Positions 26,204 to 33,851 of a stretch of DNA of 64,000 nucleotides are shown here, in pieces. Position 1 is the first letter of the stretch; each line of letters starts with the position of its first letter. A model generated the notes under the pieces. The model saw nothing but the letters and a program-made list of their open reading frames with translations. It was not told the DNA's origin and did no database searches. Origin of the DNA: Clostridia bacterium (GTDB lineage Bacteria; Bacillota; Clostridia; Oscillospirales; CAG-272); the NCBI GenBank assembly GCA_017556745.1, contig JAFYMF010000006.1:1-64000 (forward strand), given 5' to 3'. Both the position numbers and the translations under genes were made by a program.

Positions 26204-26829
26204 AAAAAGCATATATATATACCGGTGGCGAAAGTTACGGTGCTCTGTTGCCAATTCCACCCTGTGATGCTTTAATCATTGCCGCTGACAGTGGCTACGA
26301 TCTTGCCGACGGTTGCGGTGTTATTCCAAGTCTGTTGGTCGGAGACATGGATTCCATTGAATCAAAGTATATCCCCGACACGGTAGAGATTATAAAGGTA
26401 AAGGCAGAGAAGGACGAGACCGATACTATGCTTGCCGTCGACCTGGCACTTTCTCGCGGTGCTGAGGAAATATATATTTTCGGCGGACTTGGCGGCAGAG
26501 TAGATCACGGACTGTCTAATATATATCTTCTTGAATATATCCATTCGAGAGGGGCTGTGGGATATATTTCTGACGGAAAAAACTGTGTCAGATATCTGCG
26601 TAACGGAAGTATGAAAATTCACTGTGACAGTTATAAATACTTTTCTCTCATAAGCCTTGATGCGGTATCTTACGGAGTTACCGTGGATGGCGGCAAGTAT
26701 CCTCTTTGTGGGGCAGAGCTCAGACGAGAGAGACAGTATGCTGTCAGTAACGAGTTTTTATCTGAGACAGATGATGTAACCGTTAATGTAGAAAACGGTA
26801 CGCTTCTTGTAATAACCCATCACTGCTGA
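26185..26829 (+). CDS. thiN: Thiamine pyrophosphokinase
   Basis: The 214-residue enzyme transfers pyrophosphate from ATP to thiamine to make the cofactor. Family features are IIAADSGYDLADGCGVIPSLLVGDMDS, KDETDTMLAVDLAL and FGGLGGRVDHGLSNIYLL. The C-terminal thiamine-binding part is present (SLDAVSYGVTVDGGKYPL). The ATG at 26185 overlaps rsgA. It is followed by spoVM as in Bacillus subtilis. Confidence 0.93.
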   Translation: MGEKKLKKAYIYTGGESYGALLPIPPCDALIIAADSGYDLADGCGVIPSLLVGDMDSIESKYIPDTVEIIKVKAEKDETDTMLAVDLALSRGAEEIYIFGGLGGRVDHGLSNIYLLEYIHSRGAVGYISDGKNCVRYLRNGSMKIHCDSYKYFSLISLDAVSYGVTVDGGKYPLCGAELRRERQYAVSNEFLSETDDVTVNVENGTLLVITHHC

Positions 26830-26897
26830 ACAAAAAAACAGAGATAGCATATACTTAAAACGAGAAACTATAAGCAAGGTAAGGAAGGGTATGTGCT

Positions 26898-26975
26898 ATG
26901 AAAATAGTTGTGGTAAAATCACCGAAGCTGCTGATTCCTTTTTTGAGGCGGCTCTTCGGAATTTCAAAAGGTTGA
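26898..26975 (+). CDS. spoVM: Stage V sporulation protein M (SpoVM)
   Basis: This 25-codon gene encodes MKIVVVKSPKLLIPFL followed by RRLFGISKG, an amphipathic helix like B. subtilis SpoVM, the peptide that recognises the convex forespore surface and anchors the coat ATPase SpoIVA. Pro9 and the basic C-terminal half are conserved in position; the usual glycine pair near 13-14 is replaced by Ile-Pro. AAGGAAGGG lies eight bases before the ATG. Its place directly after thiN, as in B. subtilis, makes the call much stronger than sequence alone. A strong terminator follows at once. It implies an endospore-forming lineage. Confidence 0.88.
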   Translation: MKIVVVKSPKLLIPFLRRLFGISKG

Positions 26976-27016
26976 AAAATCCGCCGTATCTTTTGCTTAA
27001 GATACGGCGGATTTTT
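26975..27016. terminator. Strong bidirectional terminator between spoVM and gatB
   Basis: Eighteen-base perfect arms (core ATCCGCCGTATCTT) enclose TTGCTT; the A-run before and T-run after make it work on both strands. It ends the housekeeping cluster (+) and the gatCAB operon (-). Confidence 0.93.
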
Positions 27017-27017
27017 A

Positions 27018-28436
27018 TTATAATATTTTTTCTGCTTCGTCGTTTAGAATTACCGGATCAGCTCGTCCCTTGGATATAGCCATTGCTCGTCCGATAATGC
27101 TCTTAATTGCGGCTTTTTTGCCATTTTTGTAGTCACTGACAGCTTTCGGCAACTCTTTTACTGCAGTGTCAAGCAGCTCCCTGATTTTTTCTTTGTCCCG
27201 AATCATACCGAGGTTATCGCGAGTGACAATTTCGGCAGGTGACATTCCATCCTCTGCGGTACAGCGGGAGATAAGTAACTTTGCGGTACCGTTGTTTATT
27301 TCCCCCGCACTTAAAAGGTCTGTTATCTCCGCAAGATGAGATGGAGAAACGATCGGTTCATTTTCACCTAACTTCGGAAGTATCTCACCGATAAACAGAT
27401 TTGTAAGTGTTTTTTTGTTTTGGGTAAGTGTTACAGCGGTATTATAATATTCGGATGCCGCAGGGGACTCGGCAATAAGCTCGGCATCGTCTTGTGACAG
27501 AGAATACTCGCTGCAGTATCTTGCAATTTTTGCATCCGGCAGTTCAGGAAGTGTGGCGGCGAGAGAACAAATAAGCTCGTCACTGACTGTCAGACGGGGA
27601 AGGTCGGGGTCAGCAAAGAAACGGTAATCTCTCTGCCCCTCTTTACTTCTCATAGAAAAGGTTTTTCCCGAATTTTCGTCGTATCGCCTGGTCTCGCGAA
27701 CTATCTCACCACCTGCGAGAATAGTGTCTACCTGTCGCTTGAATTCATATTCTACCGCACGTCCTGCATGATTTATGGAATTAAGGTTTTTTATCTCGGT
27801 TCGCGTGGTAAAGGAAGTATCCCCGACCTCTCTTACCGAAACATTTATATCTGCACGCATTGAACCTTCATTCATTTTGCAGTCGGATACCCCTGTTGAG
27901 ACTAATATGGTTCTCAGCTTTCTGAGATAGCTTTTTACTTCCTCAGCAGTATGCATACAGGGACGTGATACTATCTCGATAAGGGGTACTCCCGCGCGGT
28001 TAAAATCTATTAATGTTTCACCGTCGCGGTGTATCAGCTTGCCGGCATCCTCCTCTATGTGTATTCTTTCAATACCTATATTCAGAAGTTGTCCGTCTTC
28101 ATCTGTTATGTTAAGATGACCGTCGTAAAGAAGAGGAATATCATACTGAGATATTTGATACCCCTTAGGCAGGTCGGGATAGAAGTAATTCTTTCTGTCA
28201 TGTCCCGAGGATTTATTTACAGTACAGTTTAGGGCAAGACCTGCAGTTATAGCATATTCAACTACCTTTCGGTTTAATGTAGGCAGTGCGCCGGGCATAC
28301 CTGTACATACAGGACAGGTGTGACTGTTAGCTTCACCACCGTAGGCGGTAGAGCAGGAGCAGAATATCTTACTGGCAGTACTGAGCTCACAGTGAACTTC
28401 AAGCCCTATTACCGCCTCATATCCCTTATATATCAT
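27018..28436 (-). CDS. gatB: Asp-tRNA(Asn)/Glu-tRNA(Gln) amidotransferase subunit B
   Basis: The 472-residue subunit binds and phosphorylates the mischarged tRNA. The opening MIYKGYEAVIGLEVHCEL is the family start, followed by zinc cysteines in FCSCSTAYGG and HTCPVCTGMPG, and HDRKNYFYPDLPKGYQISQYD. The C-terminal YqeY-like tail domain is complete. ATG 28436 was chosen because AAAGGCGG precedes it, rather than the GTG at 28454. The start overlaps gatA by 11 bases. GatCAB implies that this organism makes Gln-tRNA and/or Asn-tRNA by transamidation. Confidence 0.96.
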   Translation of the reverse strand: MIYKGYEAVIGLEVHCELSTASKIFCSCSTAYGGEANSHTCPVCTGMPGALPTLNRKVVEYAITAGLALNCTVNKSSGHDRKNYFYPDLPKGYQISQYDIPLLYDGHLNITDEDGQLLNIGIERIHIEEDAGKLIHRDGETLIDFNRAGVPLIEIVSRPCMHTAEEVKSYLRKLRTILVSTGVSDCKMNEGSMRADINVSVREVGDTSFTTRTEIKNLNSINHAGRAVEYEFKRQVDTILAGGEIVRETRRYDENSGKTFSMRSKEGQRDYRFFADPDLPRLTVSDELICSLAATLPELPDAKIARYCSEYSLSQDDAELIAESPAASEYYNTAVTLTQNKKTLTNLFIGEILPKLGENEPIVSPSHLAEITDLLSAGEINNGTAKLLISRCTAEDGMSPAEIVTRDNLGMIRDKEKIRELLDTAVKELPKAVSDYKNGKKAAIKSIIGRAMAISKGRADPVILNDEAEKIL

Positions 28437-29904
28437 TCTCACACCGCCTTTCACTATTTTTTATCTCATTTTCAAGAGCATAGGCAGATTGGTATACTGT
28501 TAATTCCTCTCGGAATCTGCCGATTATCTCAATGCCTATCTGAAGACCGGTACTCGCATCCTTGCATACAGGCATACTTATGGCGGGCAGTCCTGCGAGA
28601 CTTGCATAAACAGTAAAGATATCTTCGGAATATCTTGCAGACGGTTCTGTCTTGTACTTTCCGATGTGGTATGGAAGACCGGGAGATACAGGAGTAATTA
28701 TTACATCGCAAGCAGAAAATAATTTGTCAAAATCTTGTTTGATAGCTTCTCTTGTGAACAATGCCTTTTTGTAGTATCTGTCAGACATCTCTCGTGAGAG
28801 AAGAAATGTGCCAAGTAATATTCTTCTCTTTACCTCATCCCCGAAACCAATACTTCTGCTTTTTTTGTAAAGCTCATCAATAGACAGACAATCCTCTGCT
28901 CTTGTGCCAAAACGTATCCCGTCATATCTTGCCAGATTGGAGGATGCCTCAGCACTTGAGATTGCGTAGTAAGCGGCAAGGGTAAGGGCAGGGTCGGGAA
29001 GTTCAATGTCAATGATTTTACATCCCATACCCGAGAACAAATTTATCGCCGACATAACGGCATTTTTTATCTTTTTGTCAGTGTGGGACTCGATAAGGGA
29101 GAAAGGAATACCTATTCGCATTCCCTTAACTGAACCGTTTTCAATTTTATCGACTACAGTCTCAGCGCATCCTCTCATGGAGGTAGAATCTTTAGGGTCA
29201 TGTCCGGCTATTGCGTCGTATACAGCAGCATTTGATATAACGTCTCGTGTTATAGGGCCAACCGTATCAAGAGATGATGCAAAGGCAATAAGTCCGTATC
29301 TTGATACCCGTCCGTAGCTTGGCTTCATTCCCACAACACCGCAGTAAGAGGCAGGCTGACGGATGGATCCTCCGGTATCACTGCCAAGGGCATAAGGGAC
29401 AAGACCGGATGCAACTGCAGCGGCACTGCCGCCCGAGCTTCCGCCCGGGACTCTTGCTGTATCAAGAGGATTTTTGGTAATCCCAAAGGCAGAGTTTTCG
29501 CATGATGATCCCATTCCAAATTCGTCCATATTTGTCTTGCCGATAATAACTGCTCCATGTTTCTTCAGCTTCATTACCGCCTCTGCACTGTAAGGCGGAA
29601 CAAAATTTTGAAGAAGCCTTGACGCGCAGGTGGTTTTTATCCCCTCGGTACATAGATTATCCTTTATTGCTACGGGAATTCCGACAAGTGGATGAAGCTT
29701 TTCCGAAGATGATGACAAAATATCTTCATCGATCCATGATGCTGTTTTTATTGCTGATTCTTCAGATACGGTAATAAAAGCACCAAGCTCGTGATCTTTT
29801 TCTTTTATTTTTTTTATATAGTTCTCTGTCAACTCAAGGGATGATATTTCTCTCTTATGGATGAGCTGAGACAACTCTTTTAATGTCATAGATGTATATT
29901 CCAT
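28426..29904 (-). CDS. gatA: Asp-tRNA(Asn)/Glu-tRNA(Gln) amidotransferase subunit A
   Basis: The 492-residue amidase subunit releases ammonia from glutamine. The Ser-cisSer-Lys triad is visible as Lys in GIPVAIKDNLC, and the two serines in PGGSSGGSAAAVASG and GSDTGGSIRQPASYCG. The ATG at 29904 (MEYTSMTLKELS) has GAGGAAACC ahead; a longer frame to 30006 overlaps gatC. It lies ten bases after gatC. Confidence 0.96.
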   Translation of the reverse strand: MEYTSMTLKELSQLIHKREISSLELTENYIKKIKEKDHELGAFITVSEESAIKTASWIDEDILSSSSEKLHPLVGIPVAIKDNLCTEGIKTTCASRLLQNFVPPYSAEAVMKLKKHGAVIIGKTNMDEFGMGSSCENSAFGITKNPLDTARVPGGSSGGSAAAVASGLVPYALGSDTGGSIRQPASYCGVVGMKPSYGRVSRYGLIAFASSLDTVGPITRDVISNAAVYDAIAGHDPKDSTSMRGCAETVVDKIENGSVKGMRIGIPFSLIESHTDKKIKNAVMSAINLFSGMGCKIIDIELPDPALTLAAYYAISSAEASSNLARYDGIRFGTRAEDCLSIDELYKKSRSIGFGDEVKRRILLGTFLLSREMSDRYYKKALFTREAIKQDFDKLFSACDVIITPVSPGLPYHIGKYKTEPSARYSEDIFTVYASLAGLPAISMPVCKDASTGLQIGIEIIGRFREELTVYQSAYALENEIKNSERRCENDI

Positions 29905-29914
29905 TCTGGTTTCC

Positions 29915-30208
29915 TCACTCAACCGTTCTCGGCACACGGATGTAACCGTCGGTGTGCTCCGGGGCGGATGACAAAAAACTTTCTGCCTCACAGTAGGGCA
30001 GTGCAATATCCTCTCTCATAACAGTGTCTTCTTCGCACTCTGTTATAGCTTCGGCGGTAGAAACAGAGTCAAGAGGACTCAGAATATTAAGAAGACCTTC
30101 TATATCGCGCACAAGCTCATCGTCTGCCTCGGGCGGCATAAGCATAGAAAATTCACATAATTCTTCTATCATATCTTTATCTATTTTTAAAGGTTCTTTT
30201 TCTTTCAT
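29915..30208 (-). CDS. gatC: Asp-tRNA(Asn)/Glu-tRNA(Gln) amidotransferase subunit C
   Basis: The 97-residue protein is the small stabilising subunit that wraps between GatA and GatB. It is poorly conserved, but the length, the helical start (KIDKDMIEELCEFSMLMPP), the ILSPLDSVSTAEA segment and the acidic run ending VMREDIALPYCE are as expected, and it directly precedes gatA. ATG 30208 follows GAGGATAAT. The longer open frame to 30301 is not supported. Confidence 0.88.
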   Translation of the reverse strand: MKEKEPLKIDKDMIEELCEFSMLMPPEADDELVRDIEGLLNILSPLDSVSTAEAITECEEDTVMREDIALPYCEAESFLSSAPEHTDGYIRVPRTVE

Positions 30209-30244
30209 ATTATCCTCGTATGTACATATTCCGTATATATACTG

Positions 30245-30281
30245 TCGCCCCACTGCTCCGCAAAACGGATCAGAGGGGCGA
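30245..30281 (-). terminator. GC-rich hairpin between ruvX and gatC
   Basis: TCGCCCC and GGGGCGA close a stem with inner pairs CTG/CAG and TCCG/CGGA around an AAAA-type loop. There is no T-run on the minus strand, so it may weaken rather than stop read-through into gatC, or protect the ruvX mRNA end. Confidence 0.5.
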
Positions 30282-30284
30282 TGA

Positions 30285-30710
30285 TTATTTACGGCGGTCA
30301 AGATAGTTCTGGAGTATGATCTCGGCAGACAGAGTATCCACAGCGGCCTTTCTCTTTTTGCCTCGGGTATCGGTAAGGTTCATTATTCTGTGGGCGGCGG
30401 CGGTTGTAAGCCTCTCATCAAGAAGTTCAACCGGAAGTCCGGAAACAGTTTTTAATTCCTCGGCGAATTCTCTTGCGTGCGCACCTCTGTCGCCCTCGGT
30501 ACCGTTCATGTTTATGGGGAGACCTACAACGAAAAGGGTTACATCATGTTTTTTACCCTCCTCGGCAACAAGACGGGCAGTGGTTTTAAGGTCCTTACAT
30601 CTTATAGAGCCGGCACCTGAAGCGAGAAAACCCGTGGGGTCGGATACAGAAAGACCGGTACGTACATCACCGAAATCCACACCCATTATTCTTCCTTTAA
30701 TTTCAGACAT
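30285..30710 (-). CDS. ruvX: Holliday junction resolvase-like / pre-16S rRNA nuclease YqgF
   Basis: The 141-residue RNase H-fold protein has the catalytic Asp in IMGVDFGDVRTGLSVSD, VGLPINMNGTEG and the ELLDERLTT and AAVDTLSAEIILQNYL segments with the remaining acidic residues. It matures 16S rRNA ends in relatives. ATG 30710 has CGGAGGAAG ahead. It overlaps the end of the PfkB gene by eight bases. Confidence 0.93.
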   Translation of the reverse strand: MSEIKGRIMGVDFGDVRTGLSVSDPTGFLASGAGSIRCKDLKTTARLVAEEGKKHDVTLFVVGLPINMNGTEGDRGAHAREFAEELKTVSGLPVELLDERLTTAAAHRIMNLTDTRGKKRKAAVDTLSAEIILQNYLDRRK

Positions 30711-31644
30711 TACTTCCTCCGTTGATGAATACGTTGACTTCATTTACAGACGGTATTGAATCTATACCGCCCTTTTTGGAAATTACAAGAGAAGCTACTG
30801 CGCTGGCATACTTAACTGCATATACTGTATCCGCGGATGCGGTATATTGCCATGCAAGTGCGGCAGAAAATGCATCTCCTGCAGCAGTCATATCTACAAT
30901 CTCACTGTTGTATGTGGGGATTATCTTATAATATGTGTTGTCATAAATGAAAGCTCCTCGTGTACCAAGCTTTATAACGTAGTGATTTGCCTTTACTATG
31001 GATGAAAGAGCAAGAGATGCTTTCAAACAGTTATCTGCAGATGTAGGCTCTATTCCGGTAATATCCTCTGCTTTCTTTGCATCAGTTATAAATATATCCA
31101 CCGGACCGTATTTTGCGATCTGATCTATAGCCGCATTTGATACCGCAGGGGAAGAATCAACGACTATCGGGATATTTTGCTTTTTTGCAAATTTTACGGC
31201 AGTCCCTACAGAGACAGCGGGAACGTCAAGCTGAAGGAAAACTGAATCGGGATACGTGGTGAAAGCTTCCTCTGTCTCCTCTGCAGTGAGGGTGGCAGAG
31301 GCACCGGGAAAACGAATACGTCGCATACCCCCGGATTCTTCACTTACCACAATGGCAAAATCGGTGGGGCGGGAGCGGGACGGCGTAAGGAAACGTGTGT
31401 CGATCCCATAACGCATAAAGGACTGCTTCAGTCTTGCCCCCTCGGTATCATTTCCGGTTTTACCACAGAATAGAGTGTCAGCACCAAGCCGTGAAAAGGT
31501 GACGGCGGCCACAGCACCGCATCCGCCGGGACGGTATTCTCTTTTTCCACTGTCAAGGAGCTCTTCTCCTTTTTCGGGGAACCTTGATACGTCAAGACAA
31601 AAATCAGCCTGAACAGATCCGATTACAAGAATACGCGGTTTCAT
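30703..31644 (-). CDS. PfkB-family sugar kinase (ribokinase-like)
   Basis: Encodes 313 residues. The N-terminal ILVIGSVQADFCLDVSRFPEKGEEL and RPGGCGAVAAVTFSRLGA, and the C-terminal DMTAAGDAFSAALAW with the catalytic Asp, place it in the ribokinase/PfkB family. The usual TGAGD is TAAGD. The substrate cannot be read from the sequence; ribose or a nucleoside is possible. GGAGGTGGC precedes the ATG and a promoter is predicted 35 bases upstream. It is the first gene of a likely operon with ruvX and gatCAB. Confidence 0.88.
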   Translation of the reverse strand: MKPRILVIGSVQADFCLDVSRFPEKGEELLDSGKREYRPGGCGAVAAVTFSRLGADTLFCGKTGNDTEGARLKQSFMRYGIDTRFLTPSRSRPTDFAIVVSEESGGMRRIRFPGASATLTAEETEEAFTTYPDSVFLQLDVPAVSVGTAVKFAKKQNIPIVVDSSPAVSNAAIDQIAKYGPVDIFITDAKKAEDITGIEPTSADNCLKASLALSSIVKANHYVIKLGTRGAFIYDNTYYKIIPTYNSEIVDMTAAGDAFSAALAWQYTASADTVYAVKYASAVASLVISKKGGIDSIPSVNEVNVFINGGSNV

Positions 31645-31676
31645 TTAGCGCCACCTCCATACATTTATACATCTCA

Positions 31677-31705
31677 ATTATAACGCATAACAAAAAAATA
31701 ATCAA
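31677..31705 (-). promoter_or_regulatory. Candidate promoter of the pfkB-ruvX-gatCAB operon
   Basis: On the minus strand TTGATT (31705-31700), a 17-base spacer and TATAAT (31682-31677), upstream of the PfkB gene. Confidence 0.65.
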
Positions 31706-31739
31706 TATGGTATTTTACAGAATGCGACAGCTTTTTTCT

Positions 31740-32330
31740 TTATTCTGCTTCCGTAGACGGCATTTCACCTACTTCCCTTTCGGTACTGTCCTCAGCTCCG
31801 CCGTATATTCTAAAAAAACAGTTGTCGTTTACCTGAGCATTACTGTCATATTTCGCTCCTTCAATATGCAGATATTTTGCCGATGCAAATTGGTACGTGC
31901 TTAGCTTTCTGTCAAGGGCATCGTTGGTATGTGCTGATACCAAATAGTCGTCACGAGTGATTCCGGTAACGAGAAGAGTGTGATATAGATCTCCGCCGGC
32001 ATCGGCAAGCTGTACTACGTCACCCGGAAGTAAATCAATGGATGATACTTCACTGCAGTACGGTCCTATACCTCTGTTGTTTATCATAAAATCATAAAAG
32101 AATTCTACACCTGTCCATGCAGGACTTCTGTCATTTATCGATCTGTAATACCAACCGTAATCAGGTGTGAAATTCATTTCACAGCATCCTGCGTAAATAC
32201 ACTGGGACACGAAGTTGGTACAGTCTCCGCCAAATCCTTTAAAGTCGAAGAAAAGGGGATTTCTTGACAGAGCCCATCTTTTTGCATAGGCTACGGCAAA
32301 TTCTCTGTTATATTCCTTTGTCAGAAGCAT
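31740..32330 (-). CDS. Putative amidase-domain protein (NlpC/P60-like fold)
   Basis: The 196-residue protein contains GFGGDCTNFVSQCIYAGC near residue 36 and a later HTLLVTG plus VSAHTNDALDRKL, the Cys and His expected of the putative amidase domain (Amidase_6) seen in many spore- or wall-related Clostridia proteins. No signal peptide is visible, so it may act in the cytosol or forespore. ATG 32330 follows GGAGGG; a longer frame to 32378 reaches the terminator before it. It stands alone between two terminator or promoter regions. Confidence 0.82.
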   Translation of the reverse strand: MLLTKEYNREFAVAYAKRWALSRNPLFFDFKGFGGDCTNFVSQCIYAGCCEMNFTPDYGWYYRSINDRSPAWTGVEFFYDFMINNRGIGPYCSEVSSIDLLPGDVVQLADAGGDLYHTLLVTGITRDDYLVSAHTNDALDRKLSTYQFASAKYLHIEGAKYDSNAQVNDNCFFRIYGGAEDSTEREVGEMPSTEAE

Positions 32331-32364
32331 GTAACCCTCCGAAAAAATAGTATTTAGTAAAATA

Positions 32365-32400
32365 ATATGCGCCCCCACTTTTTTAGGTGAGGGCGCATAT
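32365..32400 (-). terminator. Terminator after the GT2 gene
   Basis: Fourteen-base arms (ATATGCGCCC as the outer part; one C-A mismatch) with loop TTTTTTAG, followed on the minus strand by TTATTTTACT. Confidence 0.75.
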
Positions 32401-32406
32401 AAAATA

Positions 32407-33708
32407 TTACTTTTTGGAGTCGATATCAGCGTTTTTCTCGCTGCTTTCCTTTTTTAGATCATCAACGGTAATGCTGACTGAGTGCTTGATAGGTTTCCAT
32501 TCAACCTTCTTAAAGAGAGCACATATACCGATAGGAACGTAGGTAAACAGGAATATTGGGAAAGTAAAGGTATATTTTATCTTTTCTGCTTTCGTTGCAC
32601 CTATATTGTTCCACTCGGTTATTACAGTAACAAGACCGAAGGAGTAGATGAACAGATAGAAGATAAACAGGAAGAGTAGTGACTGCAGGCACACTGCTGC
32701 TACAGGCCACATACCCGCACCGAGAAGGAATGCGTTTACTACCTTAATACCGAAACAAATAAGGGTGGTAGCAGTAACAAAGATAGCTGGGAAAATTGTC
32801 ATAAGAATATCGTAACAGGAGAAGCTACCCTTGGTAACGGCAGTGGTAAACAGCTTCCAACCATAGTGCCAAACTACCTGATAGAAACCCTTTGCCCAGC
32901 GCATTCTTTGACGCCACGACTGGACAAATGATACAGGCTGCTCATCATAGAGCACAGCACGTGCGCTGTAACCGATCTTCTCACCCTTGATAACACTTGC
33001 AGCTGTAAACTGTATGTCCTCGGTAAGAAGGTGGTAAGGCCAACCGTTATTCTCTTCAACTATATCACGGCGGATAAGGAATCCGGTACCTGATATTGCA
33101 CAGCTTGTTCCAAGCTGCATTCTTGCATTATTAAGATACTCTGCCTCGCGGAGGAACCACAGGGAATATCCGGCTGATATCCAGTTTGAACCGTAATTCT
33201 TGGAGTTACGGTAACTGGTTATAACTCTGTATCCCTTGTTGAAGGTGCGGTTCATCTGGTATACGTAGTCGGGGTCCAAAAGATTGTCCGCATCGAGAAT
33301 GATATATCCCTCGCAGAAATCGTCTGTTTTGAGGAGATCTGTGAAGAGGTAGTTCAGCGCATATCCCTTACCGACTTCTTTGTCGTTAAACCTTTCGTAT
33401 ACGATAGCCCCCATATTGCGGCATATCTCAGCGGTACTGTCGGTACAGTTATCAGCGATAACGTATACACGGATAAGCTCCCCCGGATAATTTTGCTTGT
33501 GAATACTGTCTATCAGATGACCGATGACAGATTCCTCATTTCTTGCGGAGATAACTATGCCAAAACGGTGAAGCTCCCCTACATCAGCAGTTTCCGGCTT
33601 CGCTCTTTTTCCCACGAAGAGCATGTAGAGAATATAAACTATTTGATAAGAATAACACAACGTCATAAACAGGAAAAGAGCGATCTCTATTACTTGTATC
33701 GCAAACAT
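32407..33708 (-). CDS. Membrane GT2-family glycosyltransferase
   Basis: The 433-residue enzyme has an N-terminal membrane helix (about 3-33), a cytosolic GT-A domain and three or so C-terminal helices (about 290-405). The catalytic motifs are complete: VISARNEE, DAD at 139-141, TED at 229-231 and QRMRW at 267-271. The QxxRW box is typical of processive or polysaccharide-forming GT2 enzymes such as hyaluronan- or poly-GlcNAc-synthase relatives. The Lys/Glu-rich end (SSEKNADIDSKK) is cytosolic. It is a single-gene unit with its own consensus promoter and terminator. The polymer made is unknown. Confidence 0.88.
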   Translation of the reverse strand: MFAIQVIEIALFLFMTLCYSYQIVYILYMLFVGKRAKPETADVGELHRFGIVISARNEESVIGHLIDSIHKQNYPGELIRVYVIADNCTDSTAEICRNMGAIVYERFNDKEVGKGYALNYLFTDLLKTDDFCEGYIILDADNLLDPDYVYQMNRTFNKGYRVITSYRNSKNYGSNWISAGYSLWFLREAEYLNNARMQLGTSCAISGTGFLIRRDIVEENNGWPYHLLTEDIQFTAASVIKGEKIGYSARAVLYDEQPVSFVQSWRQRMRWAKGFYQVVWHYGWKLFTTAVTKGSFSCYDILMTIFPAIFVTATTLICFGIKVVNAFLLGAGMWPVAAVCLQSLLFLFIFYLFIYSFGLVTVITEWNNIGATKAEKIKYTFTFPIFLFTYVPIGICALFKKVEWKPIKHSVSITVDDLKKESSEKNADIDSKK

Positions 33709-33765
33709 AATCGATTACGCTGCCTTTCTGCATTCAGTAATGCATTTATATGTCATAACCAATTC

Positions 33766-33794
33766 ATTATACAATATAGTGAATGCATTGTCAA
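33766..33794 (-). promoter_or_regulatory. Perfect consensus sigma-A promoter of the GT2 gene
   Basis: On the minus strand TTGACA (33794-33789), exactly 17 bases, then TATAAT (33771-33766). It lies 58 bases upstream of the glycosyltransferase start. Confidence 0.9.
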
Positions 33795-33851
33795 GGTGTG
33801 AAAAATTAAGAACGAGTTAATTATAGGTCGATTTATGGCGTGTGAGGTAAT

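Noticed and set aside
26891-27079. 62-residue open frame starting MCYENSCGKITEAAD
   Set aside because: It is out of frame with spoVM, runs through the terminator hairpin and has no family features.
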